DNA of 64,000 bases from Pseudomonas sp. LS44 (GTDB taxonomy: Bacteria; Pseudomonadota; Gammaproteobacteria; Pseudomonadales; Pseudomonadaceae), in NCBI RefSeq assembly GCF_024730785.1, contig NZ_CP102830.1, positions 4,397,139 to 4,461,138 of the forward strand, in the 5' to 3' direction. Shown here in pieces: positions 23,781-33,602 of this stretch. Both the position numbers and the translations under genes were made by a program. Every line of letters starts with the position of its first letter. Position 1 is the first letter of the stretch. Below the pieces are notes generated by a model, which saw nothing but the letters and a program-made list of their open reading frames with translations, had not been told where the DNA came from and searched no databases.

Positions 23781-25199
23781 GTGATCAAGAAAATCCTGAT
23801 CGCCAACCGCGGTGAGATCGCCGTCCGTATCGTGCGCGCTTGCGCCGAGATGGGCATCCGCTCGGTGGCTATCTATTCCGAAGCGGACCGCCATGCCCTG
23901 CATGTCAAGCGTGCCGACGAAGCGCACAGCATTGGCGACGAGCCGCTGGCCGGCTACCTGAACCCGCGCAAGCTGGTCAACCTAGCGGTGGAAACCGGCT
24001 GCGACGCCCTACACCCGGGCTACGGCTTCCTCTCCGAAAACGCCGAACTGGCAGATATCTGCGTCGAGCGCGGGATCAAATTCATCGGCCCGTCGGCAGA
24101 AGTGATTCGCCGCATGGGCGACAAGACCGAAGCGCGGCGCAGCATGATCGCAGCCGGCGTGCCCTGCACTCCCGGCACCGAGGGCAACGTGGCGGACATC
24201 GCCGAAGCCCTGCGCGAAGGCGACCGCATCGGCTATCCGGTGATGCTCAAGGCCACCAACGGCGGCGGCGGGCGCGGTATCCGCCGCTGCAACAGCCGTG
24301 ACGAACTGGAACAAGCCTACCCGCGGGTGATCTCCGAAGCGACCAAGGCCTTCGGCCGCGCCGAGGTGTTCCTCGAGAAGTGCATCGTCAACCCCAAGCA
24401 CATCGAAGCCCAGGTACTCGCCGACTCCTTCGGCAATACCGTGCACCTGTTTGAGCGCGACTGCTCGATCCAGCGCCGTAACCAGAAGCTGATCGAGATC
24501 GCCCCCAGCCCGCAGCTGACCCCCGAGCAGCGCGCCTACATCGGCGACCTCGCCGTGCGCGCGGCCAAGGCCGTGGGCTACGAGAACGCCGGCACCGTGG
24601 AGTTCCTGCTCGCCGAAGATGGCGAGCTGTACTTCATGGAGATGAACACCCGGGTGCAGGTGGAACACACCATCACCGAGGAAATCACCGGCATCGACAT
24701 CGTTCGCGAGCAGATCCGCATCGCCAGTGGCCTGCCGCTGTCGGTCAAGCAGGACGACATCCAGTACCGCGGCTTCGCCCTGCAGTTCCGCATCAACGCC
24801 GAAGACCCGAAGAACAACTTCCTGCCCTCGTTCGGCAAGATCACCCGTTACTACGCGCCCGGCGGCCCCGGCGTGCGCACCGACACGGCGATCTACACCG
24901 GCTACACCATTCCGCCGTACTACGATTCGATGTGCCTGAAACTGATCGTCTGGGCACTGACCTGGGAAGAGGCGATGGACCGCGGCCTGCGTGCGCTGGA
25001 CGACATGCGCGTGCAGGGCGTGAAGACCACCGCCGCCTACTACCAGGAAATCCTCCGTGACCCGGAGTTCCGCAGCGGCCAGTTCAACACCAGTTTCGTC
25101 GAAACCCGCCCGGAACTGACCAACTATTCGATCAAGCGCAAACCCGACGAGCTGGCCCTGGCCATCGCCGCCGCCATTGCCGCCCACGCCGGCCTGTAA
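23781..25199 (+). CDS. pycA: Pyruvate carboxylase subunit A (biotin carboxylase)
   Basis: A 472-residue ATP-grasp enzyme that carboxylates the biotin carried on subunit B. In order: the N-terminal Rossmann-like IANRGEIAVRIVRACAEMGI, the glycine-rich ATP loop KATNGGGGRGIRRC near residue 160, the EKCIVNPKHIEAQVL strand, and MNTRVQVEHTITEEITGIDIV with the catalytic residues near 290. It lacks a biotin-attachment domain, so it needs the downstream subunit. The GTG start at 23781 has GAGG about 12 bases upstream. Twelve bases separate it from pycB, making an operon. It differs from accC by this context. Confidence 0.92.
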   Translation: MIKKILIANRGEIAVRIVRACAEMGIRSVAIYSEADRHALHVKRADEAHSIGDEPLAGYLNPRKLVNLAVETGCDALHPGYGFLSENAELADICVERGIKFIGPSAEVIRRMGDKTEARRSMIAAGVPCTPGTEGNVADIAEALREGDRIGYPVMLKATNGGGGRGIRRCNSRDELEQAYPRVISEATKAFGRAEVFLEKCIVNPKHIEAQVLADSFGNTVHLFERDCSIQRRNQKLIEIAPSPQLTPEQRAYIGDLAVRAAKAVGYENAGTVEFLLAEDGELYFMEMNTRVQVEHTITEEITGIDIVREQIRIASGLPLSVKQDDIQYRGFALQFRINAEDPKNNFLPSFGKITRYYAPGGPGVRTDTAIYTGYTIPPYYDSMCLKLIVWALTWEEAMDRGLRALDDMRVQGVKTTAAYYQEILRDPEFRSGQFNTSFVETRPELTNYSIKRKPDELALAIAAAIAAHAGL

Positions 25200-25212
25200 G
25201 GGGAGAATTCAG

Positions 25213-27033
25213 ATGAGCAAGACCATCCAACTGAAAAAGATAGGCATCACCGATACCATCCTGCGCGATGCCCACCAGTCGCTGCTGGCCACCCGCATGC
25301 GCACCGAAGACATGCTGCCGATCTGCGCCAAGCTCGACCAGGTCGGCTACTGGTCGCTGGAAGTCTGGGGCGGCGCGACGTTCGACGCCTGCGTGCGCTT
25401 CCTCAAGGAAGACCCGTGGGAGCGCCTGCGCAAGCTGAAAGCCGCGCTGCCGAACACCCGCCTGCAGATGCTTCTGCGCGGCCAGAACCTGCTCGGCTAC
25501 CGCCACTACAGCGATGACGTGGTGCGCGCGTTCGTGGCCAAGGCCGCGGTCAACGGCATCGACGTGTTCCGTATCTTCGACGCAATGAACGACGTGCGTA
25601 ACCTGCGCGTCTCCATCGAAGCGGTGAAGGCCGCCGGCAAGCACGCCCAGGGCACCATCTGCTACACCACCAGCCCGGTGCACACCATCGAGGCGTTCGT
25701 CGCCCAGGGTAAAGCCATGGCCGACATGGGCGTCGACTCGATCGCCATCAAAGACATGGCCGGCCTGCTCACCCCGTTCGCCACCGGCGAGCTGGTCAAG
25801 GCGCTGAAAGACAACCTGTCGCTCGACGTGGTGGTGCACTCCCACGACACCGCCGGCGTCGCCAGCATGTGCCAGATGAAAGGCATCGAGAACGGCGCCG
25901 ACCGCATCGACACGGCGATCTCCAGCATGGCCTGGGGCACCAGCCACCCGGGTACCGAGTCGATGGTCGCCGCGCTGCGCGGCAGCGAGTTCGACACCGG
26001 CCTGGACCTCGGGCTGCTGCAGGAAATCGGCCTGTACTTCTACGCCGTGCGCAAGAAGTACCACCAGTTCGAAAGCGCCTTCACCGGCGTCGACACCCGT
26101 GTGCAGGTCAATCAGGTGCCGGGCGGGATGATTTCCAACCTCGCCAACCAGCTCAAAGAGCAGGGCGCGCTGAACCGTATGGACGAAGTCATGGCGGAGA
26201 TCCCGAGAGTCCGTGCCGACCTCGGCTTCCCACCGCTGGTGACGCCGACCTCGCAGATCGTCGGCACCCAGGCGTTCTTCAACGTGCTGGCCGGCGAGCG
26301 CTACAAGACCATCACCAACGAGGTGAAGCTGTACCTGCAAGGCCGTTACGGCAAGGCGCCGGGCGAAGTCAGCGAAACACTGCGTCGTCAGGCGATCGGT
26401 AGCGAAGACGTCATCGACGTGCGCCCAGCCGATCTGATCAAGCCGGAGCTGGCCAAACTGCGTGGCGAAATCGGCTCACTGGCCAAGTCCGAGGAAGACG
26501 TACTGACCTACGCCATGTTCCCGGACATCGGCCGCAAGTTCCTCGAGGAGCGCGAAGCCGGCACCCTGAAACCGGAAGAACTGCTGCCGATGCCGACCGG
26601 CAACGGTGTGGCTCCAGCCGGCGGTGAAGGCGTGCCGACCGAGTTCGTCATCGACGTGCACGGCGAAACCTACCGTGTCGACATCACCGGTGTCGGCCTG
26701 AAAGGCGAAGGCAAGCGTCACTTCTACCTGTCGATCGACGGCATGCCGGAAGAAGTGGTGTTCGAGCCGCTCAACGAGTTCGTCGGCGGTGGCGGCAGCA
26801 AGCGCAAGCAGGCCAGCGCGCCGGGCGACGTCAGCACCACCATGCCGGGCAACATCGTCGACGTACTGGTCAAAGAAGGCGACGTGGTGAAAGCCGGTCA
26901 GGCCGTGCTGATCACCGAAGCGATGAAGATGGAAACCGAAGTGCAGGCGCCGATCGCCGGTACCGTGAAAGCGGTGCACGTGGCCAAGGGCGACCGCGTC
27001 AACCCGGGCGAAGTGCTGATCGAAATCGCCTGA
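25213..27033 (+). CDS. pycB: Pyruvate carboxylase subunit B / oxaloacetate decarboxylase alpha-like
   Basis: A 606-residue subunit. The carboxyltransferase TIM barrel (about 5-275) starts ITDTILRDAHQSLLATRMRT, contains DIDVFRIFDAMNDVRNL-like sequence and the metal-binding VVVHSHDTAGVA. The PYC/OADA central domain (about 280-480) follows, then a biotinyl domain (about 530-606) with the biotin lysine in EAMKMETEV. It transfers CO2 from biotin to pyruvate, giving oxaloacetate for gluconeogenesis and the TCA cycle. The absence of oadB and oadG nearby favours pyruvate carboxylase over the sodium-pumping decarboxylase. The ATG at 25213 follows GGGAGA. Confidence 0.92.
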   Translation: MSKTIQLKKIGITDTILRDAHQSLLATRMRTEDMLPICAKLDQVGYWSLEVWGGATFDACVRFLKEDPWERLRKLKAALPNTRLQMLLRGQNLLGYRHYSDDVVRAFVAKAAVNGIDVFRIFDAMNDVRNLRVSIEAVKAAGKHAQGTICYTTSPVHTIEAFVAQGKAMADMGVDSIAIKDMAGLLTPFATGELVKALKDNLSLDVVVHSHDTAGVASMCQMKGIENGADRIDTAISSMAWGTSHPGTESMVAALRGSEFDTGLDLGLLQEIGLYFYAVRKKYHQFESAFTGVDTRVQVNQVPGGMISNLANQLKEQGALNRMDEVMAEIPRVRADLGFPPLVTPTSQIVGTQAFFNVLAGERYKTITNEVKLYLQGRYGKAPGEVSETLRRQAIGSEDVIDVRPADLIKPELAKLRGEIGSLAKSEEDVLTYAMFPDIGRKFLEEREAGTLKPEELLPMPTGNGVAPAGGEGVPTEFVIDVHGETYRVDITGVGLKGEGKRHFYLSIDGMPEEVVFEPLNEFVGGGGSKRKQASAPGDVSTTMPGNIVDVLVKEGDVVKAGQAVLITEAMKMETEVQAPIAGTVKAVHVAKGDRVNPGEVLIEIA

Positions 27034-27058
27034 CCGGGTAAAGAGCAAGTCCCTTTCA

Positions 27059-27082
27059 GGGAGCCGCAAGGCTCCCTTTTTT
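27059..27082 (+). terminator. Intrinsic terminator of the pycAB operon
   Basis: gggagcc-gcaa-ggctccc (seven-base stem, GCAA tetraloop) is followed directly by six T residues, 25 bases after the pycB stop. Confidence 0.93.
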
Positions 27083-27154
27083 ATTCCTGCAACTTGCACG
27101 GCCAGCCGAGAGCGCGGACCTGTTGCCGCGCGTGTGCGGCGCGGATGATCAAGC

Positions 27155-27601
27155 TCAATCGAACAGCTGGCGGTACTGGATAAAGCCGGAGCGCTGGGCG
27201 ATGCGGTCGTAGAGCTGGCGGCCGCGCAGATTGTCTTCCTGGGTCAGCCAGTGCACGCGATTGGCTCCGGCGGCCCGCGCGGCGGCGTAGACGTGTTCGA
27301 TCAACGCGCGGCCAACGCCTCCACCACGCAGGTCTTCGATGACATACAGGTCCTGCAGATAGCAGTAGTCACTGACCGTCCAGCACGAACGGTGAAAGAT
27401 CCAGTGCACCAGCCCGACCGCACGACCGTCCTGCCAGGCCAGCGCGGCATGCATGGGTTCGGCCGGATCGAGGAAACGCTGCCAGGTGACGGCGCTGGTC
27501 GCCTCGGCAATTTCGGTCTGGTAGAAGCGCTGGTAGCCCTGCCAGAGCGACAGCCAGACGGCATGGTCGGCGCTGTGCAGCGGGCGAATTTCCACAGGCA
27601 T
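27155..27601 (-). CDS. GNAT family N-acetyltransferase
   Basis: A 148-residue GNAT enzyme. The acetyl-CoA pyrophosphate loop is in YVIEDLRGGGVGRALIEHVYAAA (about 88-110), preceded by the strand CYLQDLYV and followed by VHWLTQEDNLRGRQLYDRIA, which is typical of small-molecule N-acetyltransferases. The ATG at 27601 has AAGGAG six bases upstream. It is divergent from the thioesterase gene and convergent with pycB. The substrate is unknown. Confidence 0.88.
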   Translation of the reverse strand: MPVEIRPLHSADHAVWLSLWQGYQRFYQTEIAEATSAVTWQRFLDPAEPMHAALAWQDGRAVGLVHWIFHRSCWTVSDYCYLQDLYVIEDLRGGGVGRALIEHVYAAARAAGANRVHWLTQEDNLRGRQLYDRIAQRSGFIQYRQLFD

Positions 27602-27755
27602 AACGAACTCCTTCGACAGAAACTGGCCTTGCATCCTGCGACCGCAAAACGCACACAGCAAGTGGCCCCGCTCCGGTCCAGTACCACACACGAGCCACGG
27701 GCAAACGTGATCTCGGCCAGCTAAGGTTTCCCACAACCTCACCGAGGAATCGCCG

Positions 27756-28247
27756 ATGGAAGCCGGTGCCGCGCAACTGACCATGACCGTACTGATGACC
27801 CCGGACAAGGCCAATTTCTCCGGCAAGGTGCACGGCGGCACCCTGCTCAAGTACCTCGACGAAGTAGCCTATGCCTGCGCCAGCCGCTATGCCGGCAGCT
27901 ATGTGGTGACCCTGTCGGTGGACCAGGTGGTGTTTCGCGAGCCGATCCATGTCGGCGAGCTGGTGACCTTTCTCGCCTCGGTCAACTACACCGGCACCAG
28001 TTCGATGGAGATCGGCGTCAAAGTGGTCACCGAAAACATCCGCGAGAAGTCCGTACGGCACACCAACAGCTGCTTCTTCACCATGGTCGCGGTCGATGAG
28101 CAAGGCAAACCCTTCGCCGTGCCGGCGCTGCAACCCGGCGACCGCGAAGGCCAGCGGCGCTTTCGTCAGGCCGAGCAGCGTCGCGCGATCCGCCGGGAAC
28201 TCGAGCAACGCTACCAGGCGATCAAAGACGCACTGCCCTCCTCCTGA
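27756..28247 (+). CDS. Acyl-CoA thioesterase, hotdog fold (YciA-like)
   Basis: A 163-residue protein with one hotdog domain (about 5-125). HGGTLLKYLDEVAYACASRYAG contains the catalytic Asp on the central helix, and VVTLSVDQVVFREPIHVGELVTFLASVNYTG is the following sheet. The family hydrolyses acyl-CoAs in the cytoplasm. The basic C-terminal tail (RRFRQAEQRRAIRRELEQR) is typical. The ATG at 27756 was chosen as the first family-like residue. Confidence 0.88.
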   Translation: MEAGAAQLTMTVLMTPDKANFSGKVHGGTLLKYLDEVAYACASRYAGSYVVTLSVDQVVFREPIHVGELVTFLASVNYTGTSSMEIGVKVVTENIREKSVRHTNSCFFTMVAVDEQGKPFAVPALQPGDREGQRRFRQAEQRRAIRRELEQRYQAIKDALPSS

Positions 28248-28396
28248 CCGGCGTGGATAAACATCTTGTTCAAATTCATAGCCTTGCCATTCCCTGGCGT
28301 GCAGGTTCAGGCGGTTAGACTGGAGCCCTCGCGCGCGACCGTAGCCGCTAACCACTAGGCTGAGTCGGCACGCCACCATCGCTCTTGGGAGACTCG

Positions 28397-30109
28397 ATGC
28401 CCCATCACACACCCCTGATCGCCGCCATCGCGGTCGGCTTCGTCCTCGCCTTCGTGCTCGGCACGCTGGCCAATCGGCTGCGCCTGTCGCCGCTGGTGGG
28501 TTATCTGCTGGCCGGGATTCTGGTCGGCCCGTTCACCCCTGGCTTCGTCGCCGACAAGAACCTCTCGCAGGAAATTTCCGAGATCGGCGTGATCCTGCTG
28601 ATGTTCGGCGTCGGCCTGCATTTCTCGCTGAAAGACCTGCTCTCGGTGAAGAACATCGCGATTCCCGGCGCGCTGGTGCAGATCGCCGTCGCCACCCTGC
28701 TCGGCATGGGCCTGGCCTGGAGCCTCGATTGGAGCTGGGGCGCCGGCCTGGTGTTCGGTCTAGCGCTGTCGGTGGCCAGCACCGTGGTGCTGCTGCGCGC
28801 CCTGGAGGAACGCCAGTTGCTCGACACCCGGCGCGGCAAGATCGCCATCGGCTGGCTGATCGTCGAGGATCTGGTGATGGTTGTTGCCCTGGTCCTGCTG
28901 CCGGCGCTGTCCGGCGTGCTCGGCGGTACCGTGCAGGGCGATGCAGACAGCAGCCTGCTCCTGCAACTGCTGGTCACCCTGGGCAAGGTCAGCCTGTTCG
29001 TCGTGCTGATGGTGGTGGTCGGCCGCCGCCTGATTCCCTGGCTGCTCGAGCGCGGCGCCGGCACCGGCTCGCGCGAGCTGTTCACCCTCGGCGTACTGGC
29101 GGTGGCGATGGGCATCGCGTTCGGCGCGGCGCAGGTGTTCGGCGTGTCCTTCGCACTGGGCGCGTTCTTCGCCGGGATGATGCTCAACGAGTCGGAACAC
29201 AGCCACAAAGCCGCCGAGGACTCGCAGCCGCTGCGCGATGCGTTCGCCGTGCTGTTCTTCGTCTCGGTGGGCATGCTGTTCAATCCGGCGACGCTCTGGG
29301 AGCAGCCGCTGGCGGTGCTGGCGACCTTCCTGGTGATCGCCTTCGGCAAGTCGCTGGCCGCACTGCTGATCGTCCTGGCGTTCCGCAAACCACTCAGCAC
29401 CGCGCTGACCATCTCGGTCAGCCTGGCGCAGATCGGCGAGTTCTCGTTCATCCTGATCAGCCTCGGCGTCGGCCTCAATCTGCTTCCAGAGGCGGGCCGC
29501 GACCTGATCCTCGCCGGGGCGATCCTGTCGATTTTGGTCAACCCGCTGCTGTTCCACCTGATCGACCGCCTGCAGCCCTGGCTGGACCGCCGCGAGCACA
29601 CCGCACCGGCCGACTCGGCCGCCGCCCAAGAACGCGAAGACGATCTGCTCCAGCAGGTGTGCACCAGCGGCCACGCGATTCTGATCGGCCACGGCCGGGT
29701 CGGCAGCCGGATCAGCCAGCGTTTGCGCGACGAAGGTATCGGCCTGGTGATCATCGAGGACAACCGCACTCGCGCCCAGGAACTGCGCGAGCAAGGTCTG
29801 TGCGTGGTGCATGGCAATGCGGCCAGTAATTTCGTGCTGAACCTGGCCAACGTCAGCGCGGCGCGCTGGTTGCTGATCGCTATCCCGAATGCCCTGGAGG
29901 CCGGGCAGATCGCCCTGCATGCGCGGGCGGCGAATGCCCAACTGGACATCATCGCCCGCGCTCACTACGACGCAGAGGTCGACTACCTGCAGGAGCACAG
30001 CGCCGATCTGGTGGTGATGGGCGAGCGGGAAATCGCCCGGGTGATGTTCGCCCGGCTGGGCATCGACACCTCACAACCGAGCACCCCGCCGGGCGCGACC
30101 GCAGCCTGA
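28397..30109 (+). CDS. ybaL: YbaL-type cation:proton antiporter with TrkA-N domain
   Basis: A 570-residue inner-membrane antiporter. The Na+/H+ exchanger domain occupies about 5-390 (VGYLLAGILVGPFTPGFVADKN, IGVILLMFGVGLHFSLKDLL, SLAQIGEFSFILISLGVGL), and a C-terminal TrkA-N Rossmann domain about 415-550 (HAILIGHGRVGSRISQRL) binds nucleotides and gates transport. The ATG at 28397 follows GGGAG with seven bases of spacing; a TTG four codons upstream is less likely. It is not a close copy of the antiporter at 2141, which lacks the nucleotide domain. Confidence 0.9.
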   Translation: MPHHTPLIAAIAVGFVLAFVLGTLANRLRLSPLVGYLLAGILVGPFTPGFVADKNLSQEISEIGVILLMFGVGLHFSLKDLLSVKNIAIPGALVQIAVATLLGMGLAWSLDWSWGAGLVFGLALSVASTVVLLRALEERQLLDTRRGKIAIGWLIVEDLVMVVALVLLPALSGVLGGTVQGDADSSLLLQLLVTLGKVSLFVVLMVVVGRRLIPWLLERGAGTGSRELFTLGVLAVAMGIAFGAAQVFGVSFALGAFFAGMMLNESEHSHKAAEDSQPLRDAFAVLFFVSVGMLFNPATLWEQPLAVLATFLVIAFGKSLAALLIVLAFRKPLSTALTISVSLAQIGEFSFILISLGVGLNLLPEAGRDLILAGAILSILVNPLLFHLIDRLQPWLDRREHTAPADSAAAQEREDDLLQQVCTSGHAILIGHGRVGSRISQRLRDEGIGLVIIEDNRTRAQELREQGLCVVHGNAASNFVLNLANVSAARWLLIAIPNALEAGQIALHARAANAQLDIIARAHYDAEVDYLQEHSADLVVMGEREIARVMFARLGIDTSQPSTPPGATAA

Positions 30110-30143
30110 AGGACGAGAGTCGGCTCGCCCCTCAGCGCATGAC

Positions 30144-33100
30144 TCAAAAGCCCATTTGCCACTGGGCGAGCAGCGCATGGTTCTGCGCGTTGCTGCCCAG
30201 CTCGCCGCTGTAGCCGAGGCCGACCTGCTGGCTGGCGCTGAGCCGGAAATCCGCGCCTACGCCCAGCAACAGGCTGTTGCGATCCAGCGCGCTGCCCTCG
30301 ACGCTGAAGCCGCTGCCACCGCTGAGAAACGCTTGGCTGGTGCGGCTGTCGACGTCGCCATAGGTGTGCCGCCAGGCGACGCTGAGACGCGGGGTGAAAC
30401 CGATGCCGTTGCTCAGCGTGTCGAGGCGGGCGATGCGCAGACCGAGCGTCGAGGTCAGGTTGTCCTGCTCCTGCGCCTCGACCCGTAGCGCCGCCGCGCC
30501 ACCGTCTTCGCTATAGGCATCGCGGCTGTAGCGCTGGTAGCCGAGGTTGGCGAATGGCTCGGCGCTGAGATTGCCGCTGCCCATCGCGTAACCCAGCTCG
30601 GCGAAGGCTTGCTGACTGTCGGCGTCGTAGTCGCCGCGCAGGCGATCGGTGAAGCCGTTGAAATCCACCTCGCGTTTGCTGTCGCCATCGTGCCGGCTGT
30701 ACGCGGCACCCAGGCGCAAGGCCAGCGGGCCGCTCTGGCGCAGGGCGTAGACACCGACATGCAGGCTGTCGACATCGCCGTCGAACGCGCTGCCGGCTTG
30801 CAGATCGGTGCGCGAATAGCCACCGAGCAGGCCCAGGCACCATTCGCTATCCAGGCCCCAATCGGCACCCAACACCACCCCGCCGGTGTTCTGGTCGAGA
30901 TCGCTGGAACCGGCGCTGCCATCGACCCGGCCGTGACTGCCCAGGCCCTGTAACCACAGACGGCCTTGCGCCTGCGGATCGTTGAGGTTGCGCACCCCGG
31001 CCGGCAGACCGGTGGCGGCGAGCAGCGGCGCATCGCCTTCGAGCAAGGCGGTTTGCAAGCCGCCAGCCACCGCCGGCGATTGCAGGGCGGCGAGCATGCT
31101 GCTGCCCACCTGCGCGCTGCTGCCGAGCATGGCGTTGGCCAGACTGGCGTTGGCACTCGCCGACAGCTGTTCGAGCGCCTCGCCGGCGCTGGCCTGGCTG
31201 CTGGTCAGCAACGCGCCGTACAGCGGATTGGCGAGCGCCAGCGCGGACACGCTGGCGCCGACCTGCCGGCCGTTGGCGCTGCTCGCCGTGTCGCTGAACT
31301 GCACGTCATTGCGCGCCAGTTGCAGGTCCACGGCATTCGCCGAATAGCTCAGGCTCGGGGTGAGAAACGCCAGGTTGCTGCTGACCCCGGCAAACTGGCC
31401 GCTGACCCCGCCATCGGCCTGCAGTACGCGATAGGCACTGTGCCACGGATACACGCCGGGGCTGGCGTTGAGCTGTAGTTGCGCGCCCGCCAGGCTGGCC
31501 TGGCCGCCGACCTGAATCGGCGCCTGCGCGGCGCTCGGGCTGAGCGCGAAGCCCAGGTTCGCACCGCTGGCCAGCTGCAGATTGCCGCCAATGCGGCCGC
31601 TGCCGGCATAGCGTGCGCCACTGTCGACCTGCAGATTGCCGAGCAGGTTGCCCTGGTTGATCAGCGTGGCGCCGCCGAACACCTGGCCGCCTTCGCTGAA
31701 ATCGCCGGCGCTGTTCAGCGTCCAACTGCCGCTGCGCACTTCCAGGCGTTCGAAGTTGCGACTGTTGCCGAAGCTGCCGCCCAGCGTGTCGTCGAGCTGC
31801 ACCCGGTCACGCCCGCTGCCGCCGTCGAGGCTGCCGACAAAGCGCCCGCTGTGGCCAAGCAGCAGCAGGTCGTCGCCGTTGCCCATGTCCACCGCCAGGC
31901 CGTTCTGCCCTTCGATGCTGCCGTGGTTGCTCAGCCGGTCGTTGCCCGCGCCCATCTGCACCGCGGCGCTGGCGGTGGTGCTGTGCAGCTGATCGACGCG
32001 CACGGTCTGCGCGCCGCCGCGGATCAGCCCACCGGCCAGGTTGTCGAGGCTGTCGGCGAAGTCGCCGACTAGACCGATCGCCGCCTTGTCCGCGCCGACG
32101 ATGCTGCCGGCGTTGCTGATGCTCGCGGCACCGCCGGCCGCGCTGGCGGTGCCGCGCCCGGCGGCGATAGCGCTGCCGTTGGCACCATCGTCGATAAGAA
32201 TCCCGGCGCTCTGGCCGAAAATCTGCGCGCCGGCGCGGTTGACGATGCTGCCGCCGCCCGCCGCGATACCTTCGGCGCCGTTCGGCAGGCCGCCGGAATC
32301 CACGCCGCCCGCGCCCAGGCCTTCGATGCGCCCGTAGTTATCGATGCTGGCCATGCCGTCGATGTCCACACCATCGCCGTCGCCATTGGCGCTAGTGCGG
32401 CCATCACCAAAATGGTCGTAGGAATTGCCGGCGCCGGCATAGCGGCCGCTGATCAAGCCGTAGTTGAGTACCGTGCCGACGCCATCGCTACCGACCCCGG
32501 AGCCGTTACGGCCGATGATTTCGCCGCCCTGATAGTTGCTCACGCGGATGTCGAAGTCGGCGGTAATCGCATGGCGCGGGCCGGCAATGGTGCCCCAATT
32601 GTTGACCGTCACACCGGTCATCTCGCCGGCGTCAATGGCATCGTGGGCACTCGGCGCCTTCTGCCCGGCGGCCGCGACATCGCAGCCGGCCTTGAGGTAG
32701 TCCGGGCATTTGCTGTTGACCACACCGCTGGCGAGGATGCTGCCGTAGTTGTTGATCGTGGTGTTTTTGCCCGGGCGCAGGGCGTCGTCGTTGTTCGACT
32801 GGATCAGCGCGCTGCGGTTGCTCACCGAGCCGTTGTTGATGATCTTCGCCGCGCTACCCTCGGCACCGCGCAAGTCCAGCGCCTGGCCGCCACTGGTGCC
32901 GCTGCCCGTGACCACAATCGAGCCGTTGTTGTTGAGCACCAGCGTCGAGTTGGCCTTGTTGAAGCGAATCGCATCGCTATTCAGGGTGCTGATCGAGCCC
33001 TGGTTGTTGATCACGACCGCCACCCCGTCCTTGTTGTTGTCGATCGCCCGGCCAGTCTGATTGGTCAGCCTGCCGGCGTTGTCGATGGTCACCGTGCCGC

Positions 33101-33317
33101 TGCTGGCGGTGATGTCGATGGCCGCTTTGCTGTCATTGACGCTGAGCGCCGCGCCGCTGGCGATCGTGCCGCTGTCGCCGCCATTGGCGAGGGTTTTCGG
33201 CGCACTATTGGTGCCGCTCGGCACCGTGAAACTGGCTGCCCAGGCGCCGGAAGTCAGCACGGCCTGCAGGGCGAGAAGCAACGGAAGAGGACGCAGCAGT
33301 CGGGTTGGGGCTGGCAT
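30144..33317 (-). CDS. Type Va autotransporter
   Basis: A 1057-residue outer-membrane protein. Residues 1-27 are a Sec signal (LLLALQAVLTSGAWA). The passenger (about 30-690) is a right-handed beta-helix with many degenerate repeats of the type NxGxI (for example VINNQGSISTLNSDAI, KIINNGSVSNRSALI). The beta-barrel (about 785-1057) begins after LQGLGSHGRVDG and ends in the aromatic LLAQWQMGF expected for outer-membrane assembly. One unusual disulphide-like pair lies in NSKCPDYLKAGCDVA. There is no protease or lipase motif, so adhesion or aggregation is likely. It is flanked by a repeat. Confidence 0.88.
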   Translation of the reverse strand: MPAPTRLLRPLPLLLALQAVLTSGAWAASFTVPSGTNSAPKTLANGGDSGTIASGAALSVNDSKAAIDITASSGTVTIDNAGRLTNQTGRAIDNNKDGVAVVINNQGSISTLNSDAIRFNKANSTLVLNNNGSIVVTGSGTSGGQALDLRGAEGSAAKIINNGSVSNRSALIQSNNDDALRPGKNTTINNYGSILASGVVNSKCPDYLKAGCDVAAAGQKAPSAHDAIDAGEMTGVTVNNWGTIAGPRHAITADFDIRVSNYQGGEIIGRNGSGVGSDGVGTVLNYGLISGRYAGAGNSYDHFGDGRTSANGDGDGVDIDGMASIDNYGRIEGLGAGGVDSGGLPNGAEGIAAGGGSIVNRAGAQIFGQSAGILIDDGANGSAIAAGRGTASAAGGAASISNAGSIVGADKAAIGLVGDFADSLDNLAGGLIRGGAQTVRVDQLHSTTASAAVQMGAGNDRLSNHGSIEGQNGLAVDMGNGDDLLLLGHSGRFVGSLDGGSGRDRVQLDDTLGGSFGNSRNFERLEVRSGSWTLNSAGDFSEGGQVFGGATLINQGNLLGNLQVDSGARYAGSGRIGGNLQLASGANLGFALSPSAAQAPIQVGGQASLAGAQLQLNASPGVYPWHSAYRVLQADGGVSGQFAGVSSNLAFLTPSLSYSANAVDLQLARNDVQFSDTASSANGRQVGASVSALALANPLYGALLTSSQASAGEALEQLSASANASLANAMLGSSAQVGSSMLAALQSPAVAGGLQTALLEGDAPLLAATGLPAGVRNLNDPQAQGRLWLQGLGSHGRVDGSAGSSDLDQNTGGVVLGADWGLDSEWCLGLLGGYSRTDLQAGSAFDGDVDSLHVGVYALRQSGPLALRLGAAYSRHDGDSKREVDFNGFTDRLRGDYDADSQQAFAELGYAMGSGNLSAEPFANLGYQRYSRDAYSEDGGAAALRVEAQEQDNLTSTLGLRIARLDTLSNGIGFTPRLSVAWRHTYGDVDSRTSQAFLSGGSGFSVEGSALDRNSLLLGVGADFRLSASQQVGLGYSGELGSNAQNHALLAQWQMGF

Positions 33318-33407
33318 AGATCACCGCTCTTATTGGAAAGCGGCCGACTATGCACAGCAGGGATTACAGCTTCGTGAAAGCCAATGGCCAGTAACGACAG
33401 AGATCGC

Positions 33408-33498
33408 CGTTGGGCATCGCTGCGCTCAGCGCCAACCTACACCCATTCATCCGCACTCACGTAGGTTGGGCTGAGGAGCGCAGCGACGATGCCCAACG
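33408..33498. repeat. Inverted intergenic repeat pair, same family as 3908-4003
   Basis: The left arm 33408-33440 (cgttgggcatcgctgcgctc then agcgccaacctac) and right arm 33461-33498 are inverted imperfect copies around a 20-base spacer. The left arm matches 3971-4003 at 31 of 33 positions. It lies in the gap between the divergent autotransporter and DUF3301 genes. Confidence 0.8.
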
Positions 33499-33602
33499 TG
33501 TGGTGATGAACGTCGAGGTTGGGCGGACAGCAGCGCCCGTAGCAGAGCGGCGCGACAGCCATCCGGGGGCGCGTTAAGCTAGCCGTCTGATGCGGAGGCG
33601 TG

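Noticed and set aside
24009..25187. 392-codon minus-strand frame opposite pycA
   Set aside because: Antisense shadow of a highly conserved gene, with no ribosome-binding site or recognisable motif.
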